Positions 9,340 to 17,435 of a stretch of DNA of 64,000 nt are shown one piece after another (position 1 is the stretch's first letter; every line of letters starts with the position of its first letter). Source of the stretch: Clostridiaceae bacterium (lineage in GTDB: Bacteria > Bacillota > Clostridia > Lachnospirales > Lachnospiraceae); assembly GCA_902363735.1 (NCBI GenBank), contig CABJBA010000008.1, positions 62,001 to 126,000 of the forward strand, written 5' to 3'. A model generated the notes under the pieces. It was not told where the DNA came from and made no database searches. It saw only the letters and a program-made list of their open reading frames with translations. A program made the position numbers and the translations under genes.

Positions 9340-10671
9340 TCAGAAAATATCCCCTGATCCAGCAACAAATTCCCGTTCCTCATCCGACAACAATGGCTCA
9401 ATTTTCTTTTCCAGAGCAGAAAAAAAGGCTTGTCTTGAAACTTTAATCAGGAAAATCTTATTCTTAAAACTTGAAAGATCATAAAGCTTTGACAAAAATC
9501 CAAAGGTCGCAGCACCGGACTCATTCTCTCCCGGCTCTTTTTTTAACAGAATCAGGATGTCTTTTAAAACAGAAGGCTGATAAGGTTCTATCCGAAGAGA
9601 AAGCACTCCATATTTCACCATCTCAGGATGACGTTTTTCTTTTGCATAGGAAGTGAAAAGTTTATGGTATACAGAAGCAAGGCTGGCCGATATGTCAAGT
9701 GTATCATTTCCCTTATATACATCCAGCAACTGAAGTGCCTGCTCAAAATACTGTCTCGCTTTCACTTCATCTCCCTTATTGTAAAACCACTGTCCTGTCA
9801 GATAATCCACATCCGGAGTATTGCAGTTACAGTCCTTCGCCCTTTGATAAACAGCCATGAATTCCTCATCACTATCCATTTTTCTTATGCACTTTGCCCT
9901 GAGCCAATTGGCAAAACAATAATTTTTCCTGTCTATCTCTACAGCAGCATCAGGATTCTTTGTCGCCCGGTCATAAGCATCCTCTGCCTCCTCCAGTCTT
10001 TTAGCAGCAAGAAGAGAATCTCCAAGGTATGCCCACATCATATAGTTCTCCGGGTCTTCCTCCAACTCCTTTTGTATCATGGTAAGGTTACGGACATCCT
10101 TTTTCTTCTCAGCAAATTCCTCACCGGCATAACCCGTGTGAAATATGGCAAGAGTATCTACCGCATCACAGGAATACAACTGACTTCCATCGTCCAGGTC
10201 CAGATATTCATGAATCCTGCTGCGGTAGCGAAGTTTGGAATAATTCCGAAAAATACGATACTGGACTCCCACTCCCATCTGATTTCCAGAATCATCAAGG
10301 TGTATCCAGGCAGACTTAATAACATGAGGGAGAACAGGTGAGTCTGTAGTCTTTTCCACATGCAGCAGAGAGGGAATCAATTTTTTTGCATCTTCCGGTG
10401 AAAAATATTCATCCGCATCAAGAAATGCAATCCAGTTTCCCTTTGCCTGTTCAATAGCAAAGTTTTTCGCAGCGGAAAAGTCGTTTATCCACTGAAAATG
10501 ATAAACCCTGGCTCCCATCTCTTCTGCTATCTCCACTGTTCTGTCTGTAGATCCGGTATCTACAACAATCTGTTCAAAGACAATCCCTTTTCCCCAGCTA
10601 AGTGCCTGGCGAATATTCTTCTCTTCATTTTTCACAATCATGCACTGGGACAGCCGTATGAAAGGTTTCAT
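9340..10671 (-). CDS. GT2 glycosyltransferase with TPR-like C-terminus
   Basis: 443 residues from the ATG at 10671, chosen because AGGAGG lies 7 bases upstream. A longer frame reaching 10824 would run back through the flagellin terminator and into the flagellin gene. The GT2 core shows SQCMIVKNEEKNI, VVDTGSTDRTVEIA and FLDADEYF (the DxD metal site). The remaining 220 residues are tetratricopeptide-like helices (WAYLGDSLLAAKRLEEAEDAYDRA, WFYNKGDEVKARQYFEQAL). GT2-TPR proteins directly downstream of flagellin genes are commonly flagellin glycosyltransferases; here that is inferred from position. Expression would need read-through of the flagellin terminator or a promoter of its own. Confidence 0.85.
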   Translation of the reverse strand: MKPFIRLSQCMIVKNEEKNIRQALSWGKGIVFEQIVVDTGSTDRTVEIAEEMGARVYHFQWINDFSAAKNFAIEQAKGNWIAFLDADEYFSPEDAKKLIPSLLHVEKTTDSPVLPHVIKSAWIHLDDSGNQMGVGVQYRIFRNYSKLRYRSRIHEYLDLDDGSQLYSCDAVDTLAIFHTGYAGEEFAEKKKDVRNLTMIQKELEEDPENYMMWAYLGDSLLAAKRLEEAEDAYDRATKNPDAAVEIDRKNYCFANWLRAKCIRKMDSDEEFMAVYQRAKDCNCNTPDVDYLTGQWFYNKGDEVKARQYFEQALQLLDVYKGNDTLDISASLASVYHKLFTSYAKEKRHPEMVKYGVLSLRIEPYQPSVLKDILILLKKEPGENESGAATFGFLSKLYDLSSFKNKIFLIKVSRQAFFSALEKKIEPLLSDEEREFVAGSGDIF

Positions 10672-10699
10672 ACAAAATTCCTCCTCTGTGATAAAAATA

Positions 10700-10728
10700 A
10701 TCCCCCGGAAATCACCGTTCCGGGGGAT
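10700..10728 (-). terminator. Rho-independent terminator of the flagellin gene
   Basis: An 11-bp perfect stem (core CCCCCGGAA / TTCCGGGGG) with a 7-base loop is followed on the minus strand by TTATTTTTAT. It sits 22 bases after the flagellin stop and before the ribosome site of the GT2 gene, so most flagellin transcripts should end here. Confidence 0.9.
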
Positions 10729-10750
10729 AGAATTTTGAAATCCGGCGTAA

Positions 10751-11575
10751 TTACTGCAGTAACTGCAATACACCCTGTGGAAGCTGATTTGCCTGAGCAA
10801 GCATAGCCTGAGATGACTGAACAAGAATGTTGTTCTTGGTGTAAGCCATCATCTCTTTTGCCATATCAACGTCACGGATACGGCTTTCAGCAGCAGTCAT
10901 ATTCTCAGCAGTTGTTCCTAAGTTGTTAACTGTATGCTCCAGACGGTTCTGCTGTGCACCCAGCTTACCACGAACAGAAGAAACATAGTTAATAGCAGTT
11001 TTAACAGCTGATACAGCTGAACTTGCTTTGGTCTGACTGCTAACATCAACGCTGGAAAGACTCATTCCTGTGGAAGATGTCTTAACACTGGTAAGAGCTA
11101 CTTTCAGCTTATTGGTTACATCAGATGTATCACCAATCTGAAGAGTAACTGTCTGTGTACCATCTAAAAGCTTTGTTCCGTTAAATGTTGTGGTATCACC
11201 GATACGATCAATTTCATTTTTCAGTGCAGTGAATTCTTCATTCAGGTTCGCACGGTCAACTGTGTTCTCGTAAATTCCATTAGCAGACTGCTGAGCCAGC
11301 TCCACCATACGGTTTAACATAGAGTGAACTTCTGTCATAGCACCTTCTGCTGTCTGAATCAAAGAAATACCATCATTAGCATTCTTCTCAGCAGTCTCAA
11401 GGCTTGTGATCTGTGCTCTCATCTTCTCAGAAATAGCAAGGCCTGCAGCGTCATCGCCTGCACGGTTGATTCTGAAACCAGATGATAACTTCTCCAGGTT
11501 CTTACCTACTGCATTGTTGTTGCTTCCTAACTGTCTGTGTGAATTTAAAGCTGCGATATTGTGTTGAATTCTCAT
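10751..11575 (-). CDS. hag: Flagellin
   Basis: 274 residues. The N-terminal D0/D1 region (MRIQHNIAALNSHRQL, then LSSGFRINRAGDDAAGLAIS) and the C-terminal helix (ESRIRDVDMAKEMMAYTK, ending LPQGVLQLLQ) are textbook flagellin. The middle section is short (about residues 140-190, rich in Ser/Thr), so outer domains D2/D3 are essentially absent and the filament surface would be formed by this Ser/Thr-rich patch, a plausible glycan attachment zone. The protein is exported by the flagellar type III system and polymerises into the filament. A strong AAGGAGG site, a structured leader and its own terminator suggest a highly expressed monocistronic mRNA. Confidence 0.97.
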   Translation of the reverse strand: MRIQHNIAALNSHRQLGSNNNAVGKNLEKLSSGFRINRAGDDAAGLAISEKMRAQITSLETAEKNANDGISLIQTAEGAMTEVHSMLNRMVELAQQSANGIYENTVDRANLNEEFTALKNEIDRIGDTTTFNGTKLLDGTQTVTLQIGDTSDVTNKLKVALTSVKTSSTGMSLSSVDVSSQTKASSAVSAVKTAINYVSSVRGKLGAQQNRLEHTVNNLGTTAENMTAAESRIRDVDMAKEMMAYTKNNILVQSSQAMLAQANQLPQGVLQLLQ

Positions 11576-11578
11576 AGA

Positions 11579-11619
11579 TATTTCCTCCTTGAATGTGTTT
11601 CAGGGAAATCCTTTTCCCC
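11579..11619 (-). promoter_or_regulatory. Likely CsrA-binding sites in the flagellin leader
   Basis: On the minus strand a hairpin GGGAAAAGGATTTCCC (11603-11618) shows AGGA as its 4-base loop. About 15 bases further on, the Shine-Dalgarno itself reads CAAGGAGGAAAT (AGGAGG at 11584-11589). GGA in a hairpin loop plus a second GGA over the ribosome site is the layout known for CsrA repression of hag in Bacillus subtilis. The csrA and fliW genes are not in this window, so the assignment rests on sequence and analogy. Confidence 0.55.
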
Positions 11620-11666
11620 GTGTAGTATGTTTTCCTTATTCAGGAAAATAAGTAAATCTTTTTGGC

Positions 11667-11741
11667 GGAACCCTGCGGGGTACCAGCCGCATTCATGATT
11701 CCAAAGTTTTGACACTTGTGTCTTAGGAAGTACAACTTCCT
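11667..11741 (-). promoter_or_regulatory. Hairpin-rich upper leader of the flagellin mRNA
   Basis: Three inverted repeats follow each other: 11667-11684 (GGAACCC / GGGTACC around TGCG, one mismatch), 11711-11722 (GACACTTGTGTC, perfect palindrome) and 11725-11741 (AGGAAG / CTTCCT around 5 bases). None is followed by a T-run in the flagellin direction, so they look like mRNA-stabilising or regulatory structures, not terminators. Together with the hairpin nearer the start they would give a leader of roughly 170 bases. Confidence 0.4.
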
Positions 11742-11750
11742 TTCAAGTAT

Positions 11751-11764
11751 ATTATCGTATTATA
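11751..11764 (-). promoter_or_regulatory. Candidate flagellin promoter -10 region
   Basis: The minus strand reads TATAATACGATAAT. TATAAT could be a sigma-A -10 box; ACGATAAT resembles the sigma-D (sigma-28) -10 box CCGATAT. No convincing TAAA or TTGACA is found at the matching distance, so this is only a candidate start region upstream of the structured leader. Confidence 0.3.
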
Positions 11765-11813
11765 AGGAATAAAAGATAAGGCCTTTTTTCAATATTTTAA
11801 AATATTTTTAATT

Positions 11814-12005
11814 TCAGCCTCTTACATCCAAAATCTGCCCAATTCCATCTGCAGGCACCGGCTCCGAAACCGCCCCTTCCGCCATTTTAAGCAGACCTTC
11901 AGCAGCAATTTCCTGAGAATTCATAGCTTTTTTTGCCACACTAAGACCTGCACTTTGCTGAACTTTTGCAAGGCTCATACCTATACTCATTGCGCCAATA
12001 TCCAT
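11814..12005 (-). CDS. yjfB: YjfB family putative motility protein
   Basis: 63 residues. The N-terminus MDIGAMSIGMSLAKVQQSAG, followed by VAKKAMNSQE, matches the YjfB family, small proteins of unknown biochemical role that occur with flagellar genes in Firmicutes. AAAGGGG lies 6 bases before the ATG. It sits about 240 bases upstream of flagellin on the same strand. No signal peptide or membrane segment is present. Confidence 0.85.
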   Translation of the reverse strand: MDIGAMSIGMSLAKVQQSAGLSVAKKAMNSQEIAAEGLLKMAEGAVSEPVPADGIGQILDVRG

Positions 12006-12097
12006 AATTCCACCCCTTTCCCGGAATATATCTGTTCAAAATTCCCGATTTATTTACATATTAATATATCGGCTGCCTCAACCAATAAAATAATCCC

Positions 12098-13615
12098 TTA
12101 CCCCATTTTCTTATAACAATCCAGAGTAAACCAAAACTCCACTCCCCCCTGAACATTCCTGACACCGCAGGCTTTGTGGTGAGAATCCATAATAGCCTTC
12201 ACAATAGAAAGCCCAATACCGCTCCCTCCATACTCTCTCGTATGAGCCTTATCCACCTTAAAAAATTTGGACCAAAGTTTAGGCAAGTCCTCTTCCGGTA
12301 TGTTCTGCCCGGTATTAAATACAGTTATCAGGGCTTCCTCTCCATTTTCCTCTGCAGTTATAACGATCTTGCCCTCTCCATCCAGATGATTCAGAGCATT
12401 GTTCAAATAATTAGTGACCACTTCTTCTATTTTAAACTCATCCGCATAAACTTCAATCGTTCCGCTGTTTGCAAACACCACATCTGCTTCTCTCTGCTGA
12501 ATAAGTATCTTCAACGAATTCACCACACCCTGAATTAATTCCGTCAAGTCAAAACCCTCAGCCTGAAAAGTATCATTTCCAAACTCAAGCGCCGTAAGAT
12601 TCAAAAGCTGCCGGACCATCTGATTCATTTTTCCAGCTTCATCCATAATCACTTCACAATAGTAATCCCTGCTTTCCGGATCCTCGGCCATGCCTTCAGT
12701 CAATCCTTCCGCATATCCCTGAATCAACGCAATAGGGGTTTTTAACTCATGAGAAACATTGGCAATAAAATCTCTCCTCATCTCATCAATTTTATTTTTC
12801 TCTTCTATATCCTTCTTTAACTGCCCAATCGTTTCCTTCAAGGTATCTGACAGCTTATTCATGCTGTTTCCCAGCACTCCGATCTCATCTTCTTCCTGCC
12901 CTGTATACTTGGCATCAAAATCCAAAGAAGACATCTTTTCAGACAAATTTGCCAGCTGAAGTATGGGAGAGGTAATCCTTCTTGTGACCAGATAAATGAA
13001 AAAACTGCCCACAACTAATGCTGCCACTCCCACATAAGCCAAAAACCGGTTAGAAAGATTTACACTTTCCCGTATACTGGCAAGAGGGATGGACAGCAGA
13101 AATATGGTTTTATTATCAGAAAAATATCCCCAGCTTTCCAGATAATAGGAATCGGAACGTTTGTCATACGTCTTCTGTACAATATAATTGTCGTACTTTT
13201 TCATAATGTTGGCATCAGGCATGTTTCTTCCAAAAATATATGCCTCCACCCTGTTTTTCAAAAACTGCCTGTCCCCGTTTGCGGGAATGAGAACTTCGTC
13301 AGTGGTACTGTCAATCAGTACCATCATTAAATTGTATTTTTCTCCTAAAGCACGGAACATTTTTTGGGGAGCACCTTCATTTTTCATATCCGGGTCATAG
13401 GAGTCCATGTAATATGATATAATATTTTTCCCGCCGTCATTTGCCTCTCCTACCAGTTTATCAATGGAGGAATATGCCTTTCCCATAATTCTCACCTTGT
13501 CGCTGGTGTAAAAACTTTCCAGAAACCAGGTGTTAATGCACCAGGTGGAAATAAGGACGAATGCCATAAGGCAGACAAAAATCACGGCCAAACGTGCTTT
13601 AATGGAACGTTTCAT
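12098..13615 (-). CDS. Sensor histidine kinase (HAMP, HisKA, HATPase)
   Basis: 505 residues. Membrane segments lie at about 9-30 and 193-213, flanking an external sensor region of about 160 residues. A HAMP linker follows (213-266), then a coiled stretch, the phospho-acceptor helix FIANVSHELKTPIALIQGYAEG with the H-box histidine near 289, an N-box (NYLNNALNH) and G-box GGSGIGLSIVKAI. The usual DxGxG loop reads NTGQNI, a substitution seen in VanS-like kinases. It overlaps the response regulator gene by 4 bases, so the pair is co-translated. The signal is unknown. Confidence 0.93.
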   Translation of the reverse strand: MKRSIKARLAVIFVCLMAFVLISTWCINTWFLESFYTSDKVRIMGKAYSSIDKLVGEANDGGKNIISYYMDSYDPDMKNEGAPQKMFRALGEKYNLMMVLIDSTTDEVLIPANGDRQFLKNRVEAYIFGRNMPDANIMKKYDNYIVQKTYDKRSDSYYLESWGYFSDNKTIFLLSIPLASIRESVNLSNRFLAYVGVAALVVGSFFIYLVTRRITSPILQLANLSEKMSSLDFDAKYTGQEEDEIGVLGNSMNKLSDTLKETIGQLKKDIEEKNKIDEMRRDFIANVSHELKTPIALIQGYAEGLTEGMAEDPESRDYYCEVIMDEAGKMNQMVRQLLNLTALEFGNDTFQAEGFDLTELIQGVVNSLKILIQQREADVVFANSGTIEVYADEFKIEEVVTNYLNNALNHLDGEGKIVITAEENGEEALITVFNTGQNIPEEDLPKLWSKFFKVDKAHTREYGGSGIGLSIVKAIMDSHHKACGVRNVQGGVEFWFTLDCYKKMG

Positions 13616-14289
13616 TCCTTCACCTCAAATTTATACCCCATGCCCCAGATCGTTTTGATGTAATCTCCTTTACCTTCCATTTTGCTTCTCAGCTTCTTCA
13701 CATGGGTGTCAATGGTCCGGGCATCTCCGAAATAATCGTAATTCCAGACATGGTTTAAAATCTTCTCCCTGGATAAGGCAATTCCCTGATTTTCCAGAAA
13801 GTAAGCCAGAAGTTCAAATTCTTTATAACTTAAATCAATATTTTTTTCATCAATAGTGACCTGATGGGCCGCTCTGTCCATGCGGATTCCTCCCACCTCC
13901 AAATCATCGGAAGACGCTGCCTTGCTGCGCCTTAATATGGCATCCACCCGGGCCGTCAGAATCTTAGGACTGAAAGGCTTTGTAATGTATTCATCTACCC
14001 CAAGTTCAAAGCCCTGAAGCTCATCCCGTTCTTCTCCCCTGGCCGTCAGCATGATAATAGGAACCTGAGAGTATTGACGGATGGTTTTACAGGTCTCCCA
14101 GCCATCCATTTTAGGCATCATAACATCCAAAATAATCAAAACAATATCTTTTTGCTCAAAGAATATATCCACTGCTTCCTCTCCATTGGATGCTTCTATT
14201 ACTGAAAATCCTTTTACGCTTAAAAAATCCTTTACCAGCTTCCTCATTCTGGCTTCATCATCTACTACTAATATTTTTAATGTTTCCAT
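13612..14289 (-). CDS. OmpR/PhoB-type response regulator
   Basis: 225 residues. The receiver domain has the acidic pocket (VVDDEA), phospho-acceptor Asp in IILDVMMPKMDGWE, the switch Thr in MLTARGEE and the Lys in ITKPFSP. The C-terminal winged helix (about 125-222) contains the DARTIDTHVKKLRSKM recognition helix. An AGGAGG site precedes the ATG. It is the first gene of a two-gene operon with the kinase; targets cannot be read here. Confidence 0.95.
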   Translation of the reverse strand: METLKILVVDDEARMRKLVKDFLSVKGFSVIEASNGEEAVDIFFEQKDIVLIILDVMMPKMDGWETCKTIRQYSQVPIIMLTARGEERDELQGFELGVDEYITKPFSPKILTARVDAILRRSKAASSDDLEVGGIRMDRAAHQVTIDEKNIDLSYKEFELLAYFLENQGIALSREKILNHVWNYDYFGDARTIDTHVKKLRSKMEGKGDYIKTIWGMGYKFEVKE

Positions 14290-14450
14290 AATAACCTCCT
14301 GAAATCATACCCTGTTTTTACTAAACGCCTCAGGGAGTTCTCTCTTTTCCCTAGGGAGAAATTCATCTTATCTTTATGGATTCTATTTTACCAAATTGTA
14401 ATGCAGATATCCATATTTTCACAGAGATTTCACATAAGCCCATGAATTAG

Positions 14451-14645
14451 GATATTGCCCTGAAATACGAAATTAATAAATACTCAGACCATTATACCTG
14501 TTTTATAAATGGAAAATACCATATAAAAAAGAACATTGATTCATTAGAAATCAACGCCCTCTTTCATATATTCTTCACACCGGATATGCCCATGCACTAT
14601 TCTATTGTGGTAATCTGTCCAAAAGGTGAGGTATCTTATACCTGA
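14451..14645 (+). pseudogene. Orphan open frame without a start (possible gene remnant)
   Basis: In the 439-base gap between the two-component system and the chemoreceptor, 64 sense codons run on the plus strand up to a TGA at 14643. The translation looks protein-like (KYEINKYSDHYTCFINGK, then PMHYSIVVICPKGEVSYT). Immediately upstream in frame is ATG AAT TAG, so a start is followed by a stop two codons later. It could be a small gene broken by a nonsense change, a fragment, or a CTG-started frame (AGGA lies 7 bases before a CTG). No family recognised. The rest of the gap shows nothing clear. Confidence 0.25.
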
Positions 14646-14728
14646 TTTAATCTCCTGTTGTTTGCTTACTGTAATCTGTTTTTAATTCTATGCACCGACT
14701 TTTTTTCCATACAACACATTATGTACGC

Positions 14729-16504
14729 TTAATATTTACCCAACCCGGCAGCCATGAGTAACGTCTCTGATTCCTTATTATCTGGTACTTTAACATAGCT
14801 GCTTGCTGCCTGAAATGTGTCGTAGTTCCGGTTTTCTTTCAGTTTAAATTTTGCCACCTCTTCCTTTAGGGTCTGTGCCTGTGCCTCCAATTCTTCACTG
14901 GACGCAGAGCTTTCCTCCGCTGTTGCAGCATTAGTCTGTACTACCGAGGAGACCTGTGAAAGTCCCTCATTGATTTGTCCGATTGCCAGAGCCTGCTCTG
15001 AAGTGGCAGATTCGATCTCTTTAATAGCCTGATCTACCATCTGTGCTCTTTCTGAGACGTTTCCCAGAAGTTTCAGCGTTTCAACCGCTAACTGTTCTCC
15101 CTCAGATACACTGGTAACGGCTTTTTGAATTAATTCTGCTGTTTGTTTTGCAGCCTCTGCAGACTTTGCCGCAAGATTTCGCACCTCATCCGCTACAACG
15201 GCAAAGCCTTTTCCTGCATCTCCAGCCCGTGCCGCTTCCACAGCAGCATTCAGTGCTAAGATGTTTGTCTGAAAGGCAATATCTTCTACCAGTTTCGTAA
15301 TTTTCGAAATTTCCTGAGAGGTATCACCGATCCCCTTCATAGCGGTATTCAGTCTGTGCATATACTGATTGCTCTGCTCAACGCCTGCACCTGCCTGCTG
15401 TACAAATTCCGTAGCCTTACGTACACTGATTAGGTTCTGCTCCGACTGCTGCGTCACTCCAACAATGGAAGCATTCAATTCCTCTACTGTTGCGGCTTGC
15501 TCTGTCGCTCCAGAGGCCAGCGCCTGAGCTGCCGAGGACACCTGACCCGCGCCGCTATTTACCTGTTCGGCAGCCACACTAATGACAGACAGGGTTCTGT
15601 TTAAATCCTGTTCAATTTTCTGGAGCGCGAATCCCAGCACATCTTCATTGGAGCGCAGGGGAACAGAATGTGCGAAATTGCCATTACTAATAAGTTCTGC
15701 TGCTGAAACCTGCTTGCGAATTCCCTCCAGCATTTCGGTAAATGCATTTGCAAGCTGACCAGTTTCATCCTTTGAATCCAAATTGTCTAAATCCACGTCA
15801 ATCTGACCAAGGGCAATCTGCCCCGCCGCCTCTACCACACGGCTAATTGGCTTGCCAATCATTTGAGAAATACGTCTTGCCAGATAAATGCCGCTTGTCA
15901 CACTTATAATAGAAAAAACAGATAATGCGGCTATGGAAAGCATAGCGGTTCTGTGATTGTTTTGGCTGGTTTCTTTGGCGTGCCCCATGCGGTTGTCCAC
16001 CATTTTATTCAAGTTTCCATAAACAGCTTCAACTTCATCTGCAATTTTGGTCAAGACGGACCTTGCATTATTTAAATCCCCTTTCTTTAGATATGAAAAA
16101 ATCTCTTCAATTCCGGGATAATATACTTCCTGGAGTATCTTATCAGCTTCTGCATATAGCGCAAGAGAATCTGAGTCCCTTACTGTTTTAATATAGTTTG
16201 GTATTGTAGCCTCATACTCTTTCCTGTTTGCCAGATAGTTCTGGTAATATTGTTCTATTTTTTGGTCATCGCCTTCATAAGCGATTGCACCACGTACATC
16301 AGACCGAATCAGCAGCAAAAACCTGGTAGCGTCATAAATCTCTTCAATAGGTCTTGTCTGCTGCTCGTAAAGGTAAATGTCTCTCTCAGAAATACTCCAC
16401 ATCCCAACAGCACCGAACAAACTCACAATAAGAGTTAAAACAATCATTGCTGCAAAGCCTGTTGTTAGTTTTTTCCGGATACTAAAATCTTTAAATTTAT
16501 TCAT
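14729..16504 (-). CDS. Methyl-accepting chemotaxis protein
   Basis: 591 residues. Transmembrane helices lie at about 15-37 and 188-210 around a helical external domain of the four-helix-bundle type ([23 protein letters not shown], then a helical pair). A HAMP domain follows, then a long coiled-coil signalling domain whose hairpin tip reads [21 protein letters not shown], then [20 protein letters not shown]. It senses a ligand at the membrane and controls CheA. AAGGAG precedes the ATG. It lies 85 bases downstream of the HD-GYP gene on the same strand and may share its transcript. The ligand is unknown. Confidence 0.95.
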   Translation of the reverse strand: MNKFKDFSIRKKLTTGFAAMIVLTLIVSLFGAVGMWSISERDIYLYEQQTRPIEEIYDATRFLLLIRSDVRGAIAYEGDDQKIEQYYQNYLANRKEYEATIPNYIKTVRDSDSLALYAEADKILQEVYYPGIEEIFSYLKKGDLNNARSVLTKIADEVEAVYGNLNKMVDNRMGHAKETSQNNHRTAMLSIAALSVFSIISVTSGIYLARRISQMIGKPISRVVEAAGQIALGQIDVDLDNLDSKDETGQLANAFTEMLEGIRKQVSAAELISNGNFAHSVPLRSNEDVLGFALQKIEQDLNRTLSVISVAAEQVNSGAGQVSSAAQALASGATEQAATVEELNASIVGVTQQSEQNLISVRKATEFVQQAGAGVEQSNQYMHRLNTAMKGIGDTSQEISKITKLVEDIAFQTNILALNAAVEAARAGDAGKGFAVVADEVRNLAAKSAEAAKQTAELIQKAVTSVSEGEQLAVETLKLLGNVSERAQMVDQAIKEIESATSEQALAIGQINEGLSQVSSVVQTNAATAEESSASSEELEAQAQTLKEEVAKFKLKENRNYDTFQAASSYVKVPDNKESETLLMAAGLGKY

Positions 16505-16589
16505 GTGAATTCTCCTTTTCCTTCTCTGCAGTAATTCAATAACTATAATTTAATTTATATAAAAAGTCAGTTCTCTGACAAATAAGTTC

Positions 16590-17216
16590 TCAATTTAGAC
16601 TTTGTTTCAAAATATTTCGAAACAAACATTCCAGTTCTGATTCGTGCTCAAGAAATATTTTCACCAGTTCAGGATCAAACTGTGTTCCCAAACCTTTTCT
16701 TATTTCCTCACAGGCATACGAATGAGAATATGCTTTCCTATAGACACGGTTGCTTATCATTGCTTCGTAAGCATCACAGATGGCTGTTACCCTTGCAACA
16801 TAAGGAATTTCTTTTCCGCAAAGTCCTGATGGATACCCCTTTCCATTCCACCATTCGTGATGATAGAATGCTGCATCTATTAACAAATTGAACCAGGCCT
16901 TTTCTGCACTTCCCATAATAGACTTACTTTTTTGTGTAAGCAATTCTTTTGCAAATACCGTATGGCATTTAATCATATCGTATTCTTCCTGAGTTAGCAG
17001 TCCTGCCTTATCAATAATGTCAGATGAAATAAATACTTTACCAATATCATGGTAATATGCGCTTTTACTGAAATACAGATAATGGCCGGATTTAGAATTT
17101 GGCAGCCAATGAACTAATTTTTCCACAAGCAGCTCCACATGGCGGCAATGATTGATTTGCTCTTCAGGCAGTATGTTCATAATCTCGTCTATCGTTAAGT
17201 ATTCTAGTGAAATCAC
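16590..17216 (-). CDS. HD-GYP domain protein (candidate cyclic-di-GMP phosphodiesterase)
   Basis: 208 residues, little more than the catalytic domain. The metal site HDIGK lies at 56-60, HHE at 119-121 and NGKGYP at 124-129, followed by the conserved ICDAYEAM segment. Family enzymes hydrolyse cyclic-di-GMP, though some HD-GYP proteins act on other nucleotides. No receiver or membrane domain is attached. The start is GTG at 17216, with AAAGGGGGAG seven bases upstream. It is the first minus-strand gene past the left repeat of the recombinase cassette, so inversion of that cassette would place a strong promoter upstream of it. In the orientation shown I see no strong promoter of its own. Confidence 0.88.
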   Translation of the reverse strand: MISLEYLTIDEIMNILPEEQINHCRHVELLVEKLVHWLPNSKSGHYLYFSKSAYYHDIGKVFISSDIIDKAGLLTQEEYDMIKCHTVFAKELLTQKSKSIMGSAEKAWFNLLIDAAFYHHEWWNGKGYPSGLCGKEIPYVARVTAICDAYEAMISNRVYRKAYSHSYACEEIRKGLGTQFDPELVKIFLEHESELECLFRNILKQSLN

Positions 17217-17285
17217 CTTTCTCCCCCTTTAATTATTCCAAAAATCTTTTCTTCCTGTTCTGTTCAGCCGTAAAAGAATGTTAAT

Positions 17286-17322
17286 GTAACTCTTGGAAAA
17301 GAGCATAACCCGTAACTCTTTT
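17286..17322 (-). promoter_or_regulatory. Competing hairpins in the HD-GYP leader
   Basis: The nine-base word GTAACTCTT occurs twice (17286-17294 and 17312-17320). A segment between them can pair with either side: AAAAGAG (17297-17303) with CTCTTTT (17316-17322), or AAGAG (17299-17303) with CTCTT (17290-17294). The alternatives are mutually exclusive. They would lie in any transcript entering the HD-GYP gene from the cassette side. The stems are A+T-rich and weak. Confidence 0.3.
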
Positions 17323-17356
17323 GGCAACAATCATTCATATAGGCGTTTTGCAGCAG

Positions 17357-17383
17357 TTTCGCAGTATGTTTAATACTGTGAAA
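17357..17383. repeat. Left 27-bp inverted repeat, recombinase core-site shape
   Basis: Arms TTTCGCAGTAT and ATACTGTGAAA are inverted copies of each other with one mismatch and flank a 5-base asymmetric core GTTTA. This is the usual architecture of a tyrosine-recombinase crossover site. The whole 27 bp recur exactly, in inverted orientation, at 18783-18809; identity stops at the repeat ends on both sides. Confidence 0.85.
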
Positions 17384-17435
17384 TACCCTATAAAATATGT
17401 GCGTCTGCAACAATCTTACATAAAAACACAACAAC

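Noticed and set aside
9628..10341. A 237-codon plus-strand open frame
   Set aside because: It is antisense to the well-supported GT2-TPR gene and its translation is low-complexity, typical of a shadow frame.
10672..10824. N-terminal extension of the GT2-TPR gene into the flagellin gene
   Set aside because: The extension crosses the flagellin terminator and flagellin codons, while the ATG at 10671 has an AGGAGG site.
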